The position numbers and the translations under genes were made by a program. This document shows positions 1-15,164 of a stretch of 15,802 nucleotides of DNA, one piece after another. The stretch is from an uncultured bacterium (GTDB taxonomy: Bacteria; Patescibacteriota; Gracilibacteria; Absconditabacterales; Absconditicoccaceae), in contig CAJAPL010000181.1 in assembly GCA_903943625.1 (NCBI GenBank), forward strand, positions 1-15,802, written 5' to 3'. The notes beneath the pieces are model-generated. The model was not told the origin of the DNA. It did not search any database and saw only the letters and a list, made by a program, of their open reading frames with translations. How positions within the stretch are numbered: position 1 is the stretch's first letter; the number at the start of each line of letters is the position of its first letter.

Positions 1-59
1 ATAAAAAATTGTGATATAAACTCGAGTGAACATATATGATTAAAAAGACAACTGATTAA
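1..59 (+). other. Inverted partial copy of the elp3 3' end
   Basis: Read on the plus strand, this stretch encodes the same C-terminus as the minus-strand elp3-like gene, ending LEGTYMIKKTTD and a TAA at 57-59. It is identical base for base to the complement of 84-142. It is not an independent gene as far as can be seen. It is either an assembly fold-back or the tail of a second, inverted elp3 copy lying mostly outside the window. Confidence 0.85.
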
Positions 60-85
60 AAAAGAGGCGATATCGCCTCTTTTTT
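58..85 (-). terminator. Intrinsic terminator of elp3 (symmetrical, could act both ways)
   Basis: The stem GAGGCG/CGCCTC closes an ATAT loop (64-79) and is flanked by six A on one side and six T on the other. On the minus strand it overlaps the elp3 stop codon by two bases and ends in a U6 tract. The element is fully symmetrical, so it would also terminate transcripts arriving from the left. It is the most GC-rich hairpin in an AT-rich window. It is also the exact centre of the 142-bp palindrome. Confidence 0.85.
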
Positions 86-1955
86 AATCAGTTGTCTTTT
101 TAATCATATATGTTCACTCGAGTTTATATCACAATTTTTTATAATATTCTCTCACTCACACTCCCGATATTACTGATAGCCTCTTATATCAATAAATTTT
201 TGAAATATTTTCTGCGATTTCCATTAATTGCCTTCAAAATCATTTATGTTGGATCTTATCATTTTTCATTTCAATTTTTTTAGATTTTAATGTTTCAACG
301 TTTCAATATACGTGCAATTCTCTAATCATTGAAGTATTCTCTCATAGTCATTTCCAATCAATGGCATTCTCATTTGTTGGCAGAAGCAACCTAGCAAATC
401 CATACAAATATCAAAGCTTATCCTCAAATGATATGAATAATTCCAGTCAGACACTACTTTCATACTTTCTAATAATTAAATTAGCCTGATCATCTTTTTT
501 CTTTAGTCTTACATCCTTTATCTTTTGCCTTATTTCTCTACTCCTCGTATCCAAACTCACAAAATCTCTAAAACTACTTAAATCTGGTTTTTTTCAAACA
601 ACTAAGGTCTCCTTTCATCAAGATAAAAATTTTTTCAACGCAGAGCTAGTTAACTTATTAATTAATTGGTGGTTAGGATATAACCTCGAATAAAAATTTT
701 TCATTTTAAATTTATCACTGCTCATTTCCAATTTTAAACTTTGATGCATCAATTGGGCAAGATTAGTAATATTACTTCATGCGACAATTTCTGGTGCAGG
801 AATATCACGAATCAATCTCTTAATTCTAGTATAGGGAGGTATAACTTCCAAAAAAGTCTGACTAATTAATTTTTTGATATAATCAGTAGAAATAGGTTTA
901 TATTTTCATTGTTTATAAAGATTGTAAAGTTCTGTATTTGGAATTACTGATGTCGGATAAAATTTAATTTCATCAGGTTTGATAAATATATCTGAGTAAA
1001 TACTTGTAAACGTTGCCAGATCCTTGGCATAAGTAGATCAGTAAAGTCCTGGCATAATATGTACAGAAAACTTGAAAGCATACTGCCTAAGCTTATGCAT
1101 TGACCCACGAAATTGCTCTACCGTATGTCCCCTCTTATTCATTGTTAAAACCTTATCATCCATAGACTGTAGTCATATTTCGATTCTAGTTACTCACATT
1201 TCACGTCGAAGTTTACAATTTTCATCAGTCACATATTCTGGTCTAGTCTCCAAAGTAAGGCCAATTATTCTATGTGCCGCTTTTTCATTTTTTTTAATTG
1301 CTTCTTCCAAAGTTTTAGAATATTTTACTTTATCTAGTCATTGAAGGGTGTATTTAAATCTCTGATCGCGCCTATCCCCTCAATCTTTGTCCGATTCTGC
1401 ACTTTTAACTTTTAATTTACCAAAAGTATTCGCAGCGTCATAAAGGCCCTTAATAAAGCTTATCTTATACTTAGCCGTATAAACATCCCAAGTCCCACCA
1501 AGCACTATCATTTCAATTTTATCAGTAGGATGACCAGATAAAGTAAGTGAAGTTAATCTATTATAAACCTGCTTCAAAGGATCAAATTTATTTAACAAAG
1601 CTCTCATTGCCCCTGGTTCAGATTTTATATAACTCTTTGGCATAGTAGGATCATTGGGACAAAATATACATTCACCAGGACATCGAAATGGCTTAGTCAA
1701 AACCTGAATAGCAACGATACCAGAGGCTGATCTAATTTTTCTTTTTTTGAGAAATTGTTCAAGTTCAATATCTCTTTTAATCAATTTCCTATCAATCATT
1801 TCGCGATAAGATTTAAGTATAGTTATATTACTAGGTAAATCTTTCATCTTATATTTTCTTGCAAATTCTCTTTTATAATCAACAAAAAGTTCTAGACTTA
1901 ATTTATCTTTAGGCGTATTCATAAGTTGTTGTACAAGTTCTGAGTAATTCTGCAT
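84..1955 (-). CDS. elp3: Elp3-family tRNA U34 modification enzyme (radical SAM + GNAT)
   Basis: The 623-aa product needs TGA read as Gly. Elp3 proteins use S-adenosylmethionine and acetyl-CoA to place a carboxymethyl group on wobble uridine of tRNA. The radical-SAM cluster motif is RCPGECIFCP with Cys92, Cys96 and Cys99 (C-x3-C-x2-C). It is followed by family blocks VLGGTWD, GLTLETRPEYVT, GVTRIEIGLQS, NKRGH, HIMPGLYGST and IPPYTRIKRLIRDIP. The C-terminal acetyltransferase domain has IRELHVYG, the acetyl-CoA loop QHKGFGRQ (Gln569 onward) and ISGVGVREYYKKLGY. Length and both domains match full-length Elp3. The ATG start gives the normal N-terminal helical region. The gene has its own promoter-like site and a terminator on each side, so it looks monocistronic. 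No other Elongator subunit is visible, as expected for bacterial Elp3. The exact tRNA substrates are inferred. Confidence 0.95.
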
Positions 1956-1980
1956 AGATAGCTTTTTATAAAATATATTA

Positions 1981-2008
1981 CTTATAAAATTTAAGAGCCA
2001 TTTATCAA
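1981..2008 (-). promoter_or_regulatory. Promoter-like site for elp3
   Basis: On the minus strand TTGATA (2003-2008) and TATAAG (1981-1986) are separated by 16 bases, 25 bases upstream of the elp3 ATG and just beyond the nusB terminator. Both hexamers are one base from the sigma-70 consensus. In such AT-rich DNA chance matches are common; the position between a terminator and a start codon raises the odds. Confidence 0.5.
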
Positions 2009-2017
2009 AGGGAAAAT

Positions 2018-2042
2018 AAAAAAAACTGACTATAGCCAGCTT
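2018..2042 (-). terminator. Intrinsic terminator after nusB
   Basis: On the minus strand AAGCTGGC-TATA-GTCAGTTT forms an imperfect stem of about eight pairs, including two G-U pairs, with a four-base loop. It runs directly into eight T. It lies 28 bases past the nusB stop and would end the rpmA-rpmF-nusB transcript before elp3. Confidence 0.7.
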
Positions 2043-2069
2043 CGAATTTATAATCTCGGATTTAAGGTC

Positions 2070-2636
2070 TTAATCCTTAGTAGCAACGGCATTACCTTCT
2101 GCGATTATATTGTGCATTATGCCATTAATTAATTTTGGAGATCATTCATCACAATACCTTTTTGCAAGTTCTACAAGCTCGTTTAAAATTACTTCCTTTG
2201 GGGTATCCAATTCTTTCCGCTCTACATATCACAAAATAAACAAAGATTGATCCATTACATCCATTTGAGAATAATCAAAACTTTGAGCATATCCATTAAT
2301 TTTCTTTATTATTTCATCTCTGTATTTATTTAGATTTTTTCATACCTTTAGAACGTAGTCGATATCGACATCTTCTTTCTTCCATTCATCAAAAAAATGG
2401 TTTAGTACATACATCAATCAATCCTCAGGGTCTCAAGTCAAATAACCATCTTTTATCGCGCTCAAAAAATTATCTCTTTCTTGAGAAAACGTTTCAGTTT
2501 GAGATTCAAATATATTATCTATAAACAAAGCTTCTTTAATCGCAGGATCCTGTTCCAAAAGTTTATAGAAAAAACAGTTTTCATAAAAATAAGACAACAC
2601 TATTTTTCTTGCATTTATTCTCTGATGAACATTCAT
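2070..2636 (-). CDS. nusB: Transcription antitermination factor NusB
   Basis: The 188-aa product is an all-helical NusB-type protein. NusB binds boxA RNA with ribosomal protein uS10 and supports processive transcription of rRNA operons. The C-terminal half carries the family pattern: MDVMDQSLFILGYVER, then TPKEVILNELVELAKRYCDEG and SPKLINGIMHNII, matching the usual D-x3-L-x3-Gly, P-x2-V-x-I/L-N-E-x-V-E-L-A-K-x-Y and S-x3-hNGh-h positions. The N-terminus NVHQRINARKIVLSYFYEN fits the R-x2-A-R-x2-hhxhhY opening. It is about 40-50 aa longer than E. coli NusB, with extra sequence between the N-terminal helix and the core. Four glycines are encoded by TGA. It follows rpmF by 49 bases and is closed by a hairpin terminator. 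No clear Shine-Dalgarno precedes the ATG (only TAGG). Confidence 0.9.
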
Positions 2637-2685
2637 GACCTACTATTTTTTAATTAAATTCTGAATTATTAATTCTGAATTAATA

Positions 2686-2916
2686 TTACGCATCAACCAC
2701 CTTAGCTTTTGATTTAGATTTTATAGTCAATACTTGTTTTCATTTATAATAGCCACATGTAGGACAAACTCTATAAGATAATTTATTAGCTCAACAATTT
2801 TTACACTTTGAGGTTTTATAAGTATCTTTCAATCTCTTAAGATTCAAACCAAGTCGTGTCGAATGTCTACTTGCTCACTTTGCTTGCGATATTTTTTTCT
2901 TTGGCCCTATAGTCAT
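2686..2916 (-). CDS. rpmF: 50S ribosomal protein bL32
   Basis: The 76-aa protein is a component of the large ribosomal subunit. It opens with the lysine-rich GPKKKISQAKGASRHSTR segment and then a zinc ribbon with Cys38-x2-Cys41 and Cys51-x2-Cys54 (CKNCG and CPTCGYYKGKQV). The glycine after Cys41 and the one in YYKG are TGA, while that after Cys54 is GGC, so both codons fill equivalent positions. Keeping all four cysteines suggests a zinc-binding form. The gene lies 25 bases after rpmA and 49 bases before nusB, so the three are probably co-transcribed. The ATG is the only plausible start; no Shine-Dalgarno is seen. Confidence 0.96.
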
Positions 2917-2941
2917 TTTGATTCATTAAAATTAAAAAACA

Positions 2942-3481
2942 TTATGCTGATTTTTTTGTTGTTTTTTTAGCCGCAGGTTTTTTTACTGTTTCCTTCTTTT
3001 CAACTGGAGCTTTTTTAACCGCAGGTTTTTTTACTGTTTCTTTCTTTTCAACTGGAGCTTTTTTAACCGCAGGTTTTTTTACTGTTTCCTTCTTTTCAAC
3101 TGGAGTTTCTTCAACAATCTTTACAGCTTTTGCTACTGGTTTTTTTGGGGAAACTTCTTTAGCTGGTTTTTTTATCTTTACTTGTTTAACTAATTTTTCT
3201 TCTGTCAAAGGAAAAACTTCTACAACAGTTTTTAGATATATCCTACCATCAAACCTTTTAATTTTTTTCTTTTTAAATGCCACTACTCAAACTATTTGTG
3301 AAAGAATAGTAAAATCTCTTCACATATAAACGTTTTTTCAGCATTCAAACTTTGTTCCTTTTTGTCTAATAATAATGTTTCCTGGGATTACTTTTTGTCA
3401 TCCAAAGACCTTGACTCACCTATATTTTGGTTTTGAGTCTTTTAGATTCTTGGTAGATCCCGCTGCTTTTTTATGAGCCAT
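2942..3481 (-). CDS. rpmA: 50S ribosomal protein bL27 with long Lys/Pro/Ala-rich tail
   Basis: bL27 reaches the peptidyl-transferase centre through its N-terminal arm. The product is 179 aa, about twice the usual 85-90 aa. Residues 1 to about 90 are a normal bL27: MAHKKAAGSTKNLKDS, FGGQKV, PGNIIIRQKGTKF and GRDFTIF. The protein starts directly at MAHKK, so it lacks the cleaved N-terminal extension known from Firmicutes. Residues of about 95-179 are a low-complexity basic tail with a 16-residue repeat (ETVKKPAVKKAPVEKK) in nearly three copies, resembling histone-H1-like Lys/Pro/Ala tails. The tail is in frame and contains no TGA. rplU, the usual neighbour, is absent; rpoC lies upstream with a promoter-like site between, and rpmF follows. 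The function of the tail is unknown. Confidence 0.95.
2963..3105 (-). repeat. 48-bp tandem repeat (about 3 copies) inside rpmA
   Basis: A 48-bp unit recurs at 2973, 3021 and 3069, with one mismatch between the first two full copies; the third breaks off near 3105. The unit keeps the reading frame and encodes 16 residues of the bL27 tail. Near-identical DNA, not just protein, points to recent expansion. Copy number may vary between strains, and short-read assemblies may collapse it. Confidence 0.93.
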
Positions 3482-3516
3482 TTGTTTATGTCAATAATTA
3501 AATATAACGAAAGGTA

Positions 3517-3544
3517 TATATATCAATCCTTAATTTTTTTTCAA
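3517..3544 (-). promoter_or_regulatory. Promoter-like site for rpmA-rpmF-nusB
   Basis: On the minus strand TTGAAA (3539-3544) and TATATA (3517-3522) are 16 bases apart, in the 109-base gap between the rpoC stop and the rpmA start. The -10 lies 35 bases upstream of the ATG. No strong terminator was found after rpoC, so read-through from rpoBC is also possible. AT-rich context lowers certainty. Confidence 0.45.
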
Positions 3545-3590
3545 GCTTAATATTATTTTTAATTCTTAGATTGTGCACTATAAACGCGGA

Positions 3591-7421
<3,831 letters not shown>

Positions 7422-7458
7422 GTATAACAAAATTTAAATTATAAATATTTATTTGATG

Positions 7459-11154
<3,696 letters not shown>

Positions 11155-11216
11155 GGGTATAAAAATCAGTTTAGAAAATAAACAAAAAAACATAAAACCA
11201 AAATACTGATCCTACA

Positions 11217-11375
11217 TTATTTTTTTCTCTGAACTACCAGCATCTTTCTTCACTTTTTTCTTCTTCTAGCCAACACCCTTCTTCAAGTCCAAGTCTGCAT
11301 TCTTTGTCTAAATCCATGTGTCCCGATTCTTTTTTTCCAATTGTATTTTCTGATTCTTTTCAATTTACTAGCCAT
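11217..11375 (-). CDS. rpmH: 50S ribosomal protein bL34
   Basis: The 52-aa, highly basic protein contains the diagnostic bL34 sequence RIGTHGFRQRMQTWTGRRVL followed by ARRRKKGRKM. Two conserved glycines (TWTG and KKG) are TGA. In TWT-G a TGG (Trp) sits two codons from a TGA, so TGA is not tryptophan here. In most bacteria rpmH sits next to dnaA and rnpA near the origin; here it lies between rpsR (42 bases upstream) and rpoB (62 bases downstream), with no rnpA. The gene ends in TAA. Its short length and TGA codons make it easy to miss with standard gene calling. Confidence 0.96.
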
Positions 11376-11417
11376 TACAAACTATATTGAGAAATAAAAT
11401 ATATACCTTAAATATAA

Positions 11418-11663
11418 CTATTGCTTTATAAATTCTATTAATCCAAAATTTCTAGCTCTTATAATCTCTTTTCTAAGTTTTTTCTGCACACTCACTCAGT
11501 TGTGTGTATATTTTCTTGGCTTCATATCACCAAACCTGGTAACATATTTTTTTAACATTGGAATAGATTTTCGATTGATATATTTAGAATTTTTTAAATC
11601 AGCAAAGAAAGAAATTTTCTGTCAAAGTTTTTTTTCCTCCCATGAATTTATAACATCTTCCAA
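11418..11663 (-). CDS. rpsR: 30S ribosomal protein bS18 (start uncertain)
   Basis: The core matches bS18, the uS11/bS6-neighbouring protein of the small-subunit platform: KYINRKSIPMLKKYV, TRFGDMKPRKYT, GVSVQKKLRKEIIRARN and a short GLIEFIKQ end. No ATG lies in frame upstream of this core. A TTG at 11661-11663 gives 81 aa (MEDVINSWEEKKL...) and overlaps the end of rpsF by 16 bases. Alternatively an ATG at 11641-11643, followed at once by GGAGG and a run of eight A, begins MGGKK but is one base out of frame; loss of one A would join it to the core (about 76 aa). Slippage on the A run or a homopolymer error could explain this. I use the TTG because it needs no correction. The two zinc cysteines of some bS18 proteins are absent. 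Confidence 0.85.
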
Positions 11664-11986
11664 TTCTTTTGTAAAGTTTTAAATTCAAAAGAAGCCTGTT
11701 TTTTGGTTCTTTTAAATATATCATACTTAAGTATAATATTATTATAAAGGAAAGCTTGTTTTATATCCTTTATATTGGCAGCCTCTAACTGTAAATAATA
11801 AGAACAAAAATAGGCAACATCATTTACCTTAACTCATTTCAAAGGATACAAAAGATTCATAAGTCAAATATCATCCTTACTAATAATATTATCTTTAAAG
11901 TTTTTTTCTAAATCACTTAGAAGCGCCTTACGGTCAGCCTCCTTTGTTTTAGAGTCTAGAAGCAAAACTAATTCATAATTTTCCAT
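11648..11986 (-). CDS. rpsF: 30S ribosomal protein bS6
   Basis: The 112-aa protein has the bS6 ferredoxin-like pattern. It opens MENYELVLLLDSKTKEADRK, has the central LYPLKGVKVNDVAYFCSYYL strand pair (normally LAYPIxK...Y), and ends the last strand with ILKYDIFKRTKK, matching the RxMVMRTKH type end. It binds bS18 in the 30S platform, and its gene overlaps the likely start of rpsR by 16 bases, which suggests translational coupling. The ssb gene that commonly sits between rpsF and rpsR is missing. The start is an ATG 26 bases after the tsf stop, with no Shine-Dalgarno. Sequence identity to model bS6 is low; order next to rpsR supports the call. Confidence 0.9.
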
Positions 11987-12012
11987 GACAAAATTTTATC
12001 TACAAAATAAAA

Positions 12013-12810
12013 CTATATAGATAATCTAACATACCCAGTTATTTCAAATTCACCAGAGATAATATCTTTTATCTTTTTAGAGCCATCTCTTATATATTCT
12101 TGTTCCAAAAGCACAAAGTCAGACAACTGCTTTTGTAATTTCCCAGCTATTATTTGCTCTACAATATTTGCTGGTTTCCCAGAATCAGCCATTTCTGCTT
12201 TAAATTTTTCTAACAATTCATCACGATAAGTCTGAGGAACAGATTCAAATGACAAGTATTCAGGGTTCATGGCAGCGACTTGTAATGCCAACTCTTTTGC
12301 AATATTCTCATCACCAGTATAATAGATAATAGCCGCAACTTTATTACCTGGATGATTATAAACATAAGCGTTTTTATTTGATACGATTATATCATCAAGC
12401 TTAGTATTCTCACCAAGTCTTCATATAAATTCTTTCACCATTCAGTTTATTTCATCTAACAATCATTGATCTACTTCAGACAGACTATTAACATCATCTG
12501 TTATAGTACACACCTTAGTCATGATTTCATCAAACAAAGAAATGAAATTCTCATTCTTTGCAACAAAATCAGTTTCACACAAAAGCTTAAGAGCATAAAC
12601 TCTTCCATCTTTTTTAATAACTTTTATCAATCATTCATTTGTTAGTCTATCTGCTTTTTTAGATGCTTTTGACATTCACTTTTCTTTTAAAACATCCAGA
12701 GCCTTATCAAAATCTCAATTAGATTCTACAAGAGCTTCCCTACAATCTTTTAATGGTGCAAATGTAGTCTCTCTTAGTCTTTTGAGTAATTGCATATCAA
12801 CTCCACTCAT
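12013..12810 (-). CDS. tsf: Translation elongation factor EF-Ts
   Basis: EF-Ts is the nucleotide-exchange factor that recycles EF-Tu-GDP. The 265-aa product has the N-terminal UBA-like domain (LLKRLRETT, LKDCREALVESNGDFDKALD, LKEKGMSKASKKADR), then the EF-Tu-contacting motif CETDFVAKNENF. The core repeats follow (YNHPGNKVAAIIYYTG, ELALQVAAMNPEYLS), and the C-terminal IVEQIIAGKLQKQLSDFVLLEQ block ends at TAG. The start motif, normally RTGAGMMDCK, reads RETTFAPLKDCR here, so the usual TGAG is not kept. ATG at 12810 is preferred; another in-frame ATG at 12795 (MQLLKR) is possible. In most bacteria tsf directly follows rpsB; here a small membrane-protein gene lies between them. Confidence 0.97.
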
Positions 12811-12839
12811 AGTATTATATATTTGAAGTAATAAAATCT

Positions 12840-13310
12840 TTATTTAATTAAATCTTCCAAAGAAGAAGTTGCCTTTAAATTAACGTCCTGAGTAGGATAA
12901 ATTTTTATCTGTATCTCAAATAAATTTATTATCCACTCTCCTATTCACCTAAACAAAGCCAATGGAGATTTCTCTCCTCAAAGAACACTATATTTTCCCT
13001 TTCGAGCATCCAAAACAAATAATATCCAAACAAAAACTATAAGCAAAATAATTAACAATCATATATATTTTATCAGCGGGAAGAAAAGCAAAACAATACT
13101 AAATATGAGAAACAATATAAACAAAACCGACCATCACAAAGCTTGTCTAAGATGGAAGTATTCAAACACACTCATCTCTTTCTTGCCTACAAATATCATT
13201 ATCCCAAAAAAGAGGTACATCAAAATAGCTCTTTTCTTTTCCAAGCTACTTGGAACATACAAGGTATTAACGGATCATTGCTGATCAATTGCTTGCTGGA
13301 TTTCCTGCAT
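12840..13310 (-). CDS. Small three-helix membrane protein, possibly DUF4870/Tic20-like
   Basis: I do not recognise a named gene. The 156-aa product has hydrophobic segments at about residues 26-41, 59-79 and 82-100. They are preceded by a short polar N-terminus (MQEIQQAIDQQ) and followed by a basic patch (DARKGKY) and an amphipathic tail. The motif EYFHLRQALGW before the second segment, after a short first segment and a charged loop, resembles the FHxRQAL signature of DUF4870/Tic20-like small membrane proteins. That assignment is inference from pattern memory. It lies 11 bases after rpsB and 29 bases before tsf, so it is almost certainly co-transcribed with both. Three TGA-to-Gly codons (QQG, ALG, YIG) and others fall in frame, consistent with a true gene. 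Its role is unknown. Confidence 0.85.
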
Positions 13311-13321
13311 GTCTTATTTTT

Positions 13322-13984
13322 TTAAGATAATATGTATTTCATTACAAAATCTAAACTCTTATAACTTCAAATATTAGCTATCATGAGCCTGTCTTCTGGA
13401 TAATATCTTGCAAAATTTGTTGATGAAATAATTATATTGTCGATATCTTTATTTTGAGATAACTCATCCACAAAACCATCCAACATCATACCGTCAATAA
13501 CGACAACTAAAGCTGGCTTCTTACTAAGTTTAGTAACTCATTTATATATCTTATTGATTCTGTCAAATTTCCTCTTATATGTTAGTTGTTCTTTTTTCGT
13601 TAAAGTCAAAAAGTCTTCACTATCCATAAATTTTATCATATCATTCATAGAATCAATCCTCTTTTTAAGAGTTTCAAAATTAGTCAAAAATCAAGCAGGA
13701 ATCTTATAGTTCAGATAAAACACTCAACTAGATTCTGCCAATTTAGCAAGTTCTTCATAGTACATCTTTTTTTCACTCACAACCAACACATCTTTTCATT
13801 CAGATTTTGCTTTCTGAATTTTAGATTTTGCGTTTTCAAGTTGAGCAATTATAGAGTCAGGGTCAATAACGACCAAGCCATTTATAATTTCAGCCCAATA
13901 CTTTTTAGTTTTTGGATGTGCTTCATTTTTCAAAGTACCAATATGAACTTGTGCATCAACAATTTGTTGAATAGAAACAGTCAT
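13322..13984 (-). CDS. rpsB: 30S ribosomal protein uS2
   Basis: The 220-aa protein of the small subunit begins MTVSIQQIVDAQVHIGTL, aligning with the MKxLLEAGVHFGH opening. It has HPKTKKYWAEIINGLVVID in place of NPKMKPYIFxxRNGIxIID, and KIPAGFLTNFETLKKR in place of RWLGGTLTNFxTI. A helical pair follows (LTLTKKEQLTYKRKFDRINK), then the conserved PALVVVIDGM strand and NIGSYKSLDFVMKYI near the end. The classic His-Gln zinc-like HFGHQ is replaced by HIGTL. It is about 20 aa shorter than E. coli uS2. The gene lies 65 bases after rplL, a non-standard neighbour. Divergence is high but the order of blocks is clear. Confidence 0.94.
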
Positions 13985-14049
13985 ATTTTCACTTTCTACA
14001 AAATAAATAAAGGACCTATCTCGCTACGATTTCAAAAATCCAGTTAGGA

Positions 14050-14436
14050 TTATTTAAAATTTACTGTAGCTCAAGCCTCTTGCAATTTTACCTTCAAAGC
14101 TTCCGCTTCTTCAAATTTCACTTTTTCTTTCACAATAACTGGAGCTTTTTCAACCAATTCTTTGGCTGCTTTCAAATCGATGTTCAAAGTCTCTTTCATA
14201 ACCTTGATAACAGCAATTTTTTGCTGACCAATTTCTGTCAATTCAACATTAACAGTATCAGATCAAGCTCAAGCTCAACCAGCGTCACCACCACCAGCAA
14301 CCCCTCAGGCTACAACCATAGCAGCAGCAGTTACTCAAAATTCTTCTTCCAAGGCTTTTACAAGTTGGTTCAACTCTACAGCGCCCATTTCCTTAACAAG
14401 ATCCATAATCTTTTGTGCATTCTTGGACAATTCCAT
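14050..14436 (-). CDS. rplL: 50S ribosomal stalk protein bL12 (L7/L12)
   Basis: The 128-aa acidic stalk protein recruits translation GTPases. Its N-terminal dimerisation domain (MELSKNAQKIMDLVKEMGAV...LVKALEEEFGV) is followed by an Ala/Gly-rich hinge (residues about 37-60). The C-terminal domain has the typical KIAVIKVMKETLNIDLKAAK, ELVEKAPVIVKE and AEALKVKLQEAGATVNFK. The hinge mixes GGT and TGA codons for glycine, so both are used side by side in a highly expressed gene. Length is close to the usual 120-128 aa. It follows rplJ by 57 bases, the standard order, and is then followed by rpsB rather than rpoB. Confidence 0.98.
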
Positions 14437-14493
14437 TCTCTATACAGATTATAAAATAAATATATTTCAAAAACATTTACAACTTTTTTAGTT

Positions 14494-15144
14494 CTATGCA
14501 GATTCTCAAGCACTTTCAGTTTCGGCAACTGCATCAACCTTAGCTACTACTTCAGTCTCAGCCACTGCTTCAGTCTCAGCTATTGCTGGAACCTCATCAA
14601 CTTTTGTTTCTACATTAGAATTTGATGATCAAGCATCTCATAGTTTTTTTGAGATTTGATCCAACACACCAGCAAATCACTGTAATGGATAATTGAATAT
14701 ATAAGCCAATTTTGATATAAGCTCCTCCTTTGAAGGCATATTAGCAAGATCATTTACATATTCTCAATTCTGCCATTTTTTATCAAACCATCATCACAAA
14801 AAAGAGAATGATGATTTTTTCGCTTCCTTTTTATATTGTTTCAAGAATTTATTTATAACTTTTAATGGCCCATGTTGGTCTCCATTAGCATACAAGGCGG
14901 CAACGGGTCAATCCAAATCCTCCAAAGTTATTCATTCATATCAAGCTTCTTTAAGCGCTATGAAAAAAAGTCTCTTTCTAACAACGTTAAACTTTCATCC
15001 AATATCCATTACTGACTTCCTAATTTTAGTGGCATCAGGCACAGTAATTCACGATTGTTGGAGTATAACCAAATTATCAGAGTCTTTTAGATCTTTGATA
15101 TAATCTTTTATAAGTTCTTCTTTTTTCTGTCTGGTAATAGCCAT
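14494..15144 (-). CDS. rplJ: 50S ribosomal protein uL10 with acidic C-terminal tail
   Basis: uL10 anchors bL12 dimers to the ribosome and represses its own mRNA by binding a leader RNA. The 216-aa protein starts MAITRQKKEELIKDYIKDLK, then SGITVPDATKIRKSVMDIGG, KFNVVRKRLFFIALKEAG and VAALYANGDQHGPLK. Lys- and aromatic-rich residues 105-135 (SSFSFFGGWFDKKWQNG) match the region where the usual FGGxxDGK segment lies, and a helix near 136-170 (PSKEELISKLAYIFNYPLQG) should bind bL12. Residues of about 178-216 are an added acidic tail with repeated AVAETE units. Normal uL10 is about 165-175 aa. Many glycines are TGA. An L10-leader-like RNA and attenuator hairpin lie just upstream. Confidence 0.96.
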
Positions 15145-15164
15145 TGCTTTATTACTATTCTTAT

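Larger units (their letters stand above)
1..142. repeat. Perfect 142-bp palindrome (two 71-bp arms, no spacer)
   Basis: Bases 1-71 are the exact reverse complement of bases 72-142. The centre lies between 71 and 72, inside the sequence GAGGCGATATCGCCTC. The right arm is the genuine 3' end of the elp3-like gene plus its terminator and continues into that gene; the symmetry stops at base 143. The left arm begins at the first base of the window, so it may be longer than is visible. A perfect palindrome of this length whose centre is the loop of a terminator hairpin is typical of a fold-back at a contig end or an amplification chimera. A real tail-to-tail inverted duplication would look the same within this window. 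Confidence 0.97.

Noticed and set aside
2645..2685. Repeated AATTCAGAATT-type motif between rpmF and nusB as a possible operator
   Set aside because: It is short, AT-rich and could arise by chance. No T run or strong stem supports a terminator or binding site.
3482..3590. Terminator between rpoC and rpmA
   Set aside because: A run of eight A/T is present, but I could not find a stable stem next to it on the minus strand. Only a promoter-like site is supported.
14080..14454. Plus-strand open frame of 124 codons rich in Ser, Phe and Asn
   Set aside because: It is the antisense shadow of rplL, whose codons give a clear bL12 protein. The composition is not protein-like and no start signal is seen.
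14446..14475. TATAAT hexamer upstream of rplL as a possible internal promoter
   Set aside because: No -35-like hexamer lies at a proper distance, and such -10 matches are frequent by chance in this AT-rich DNA.
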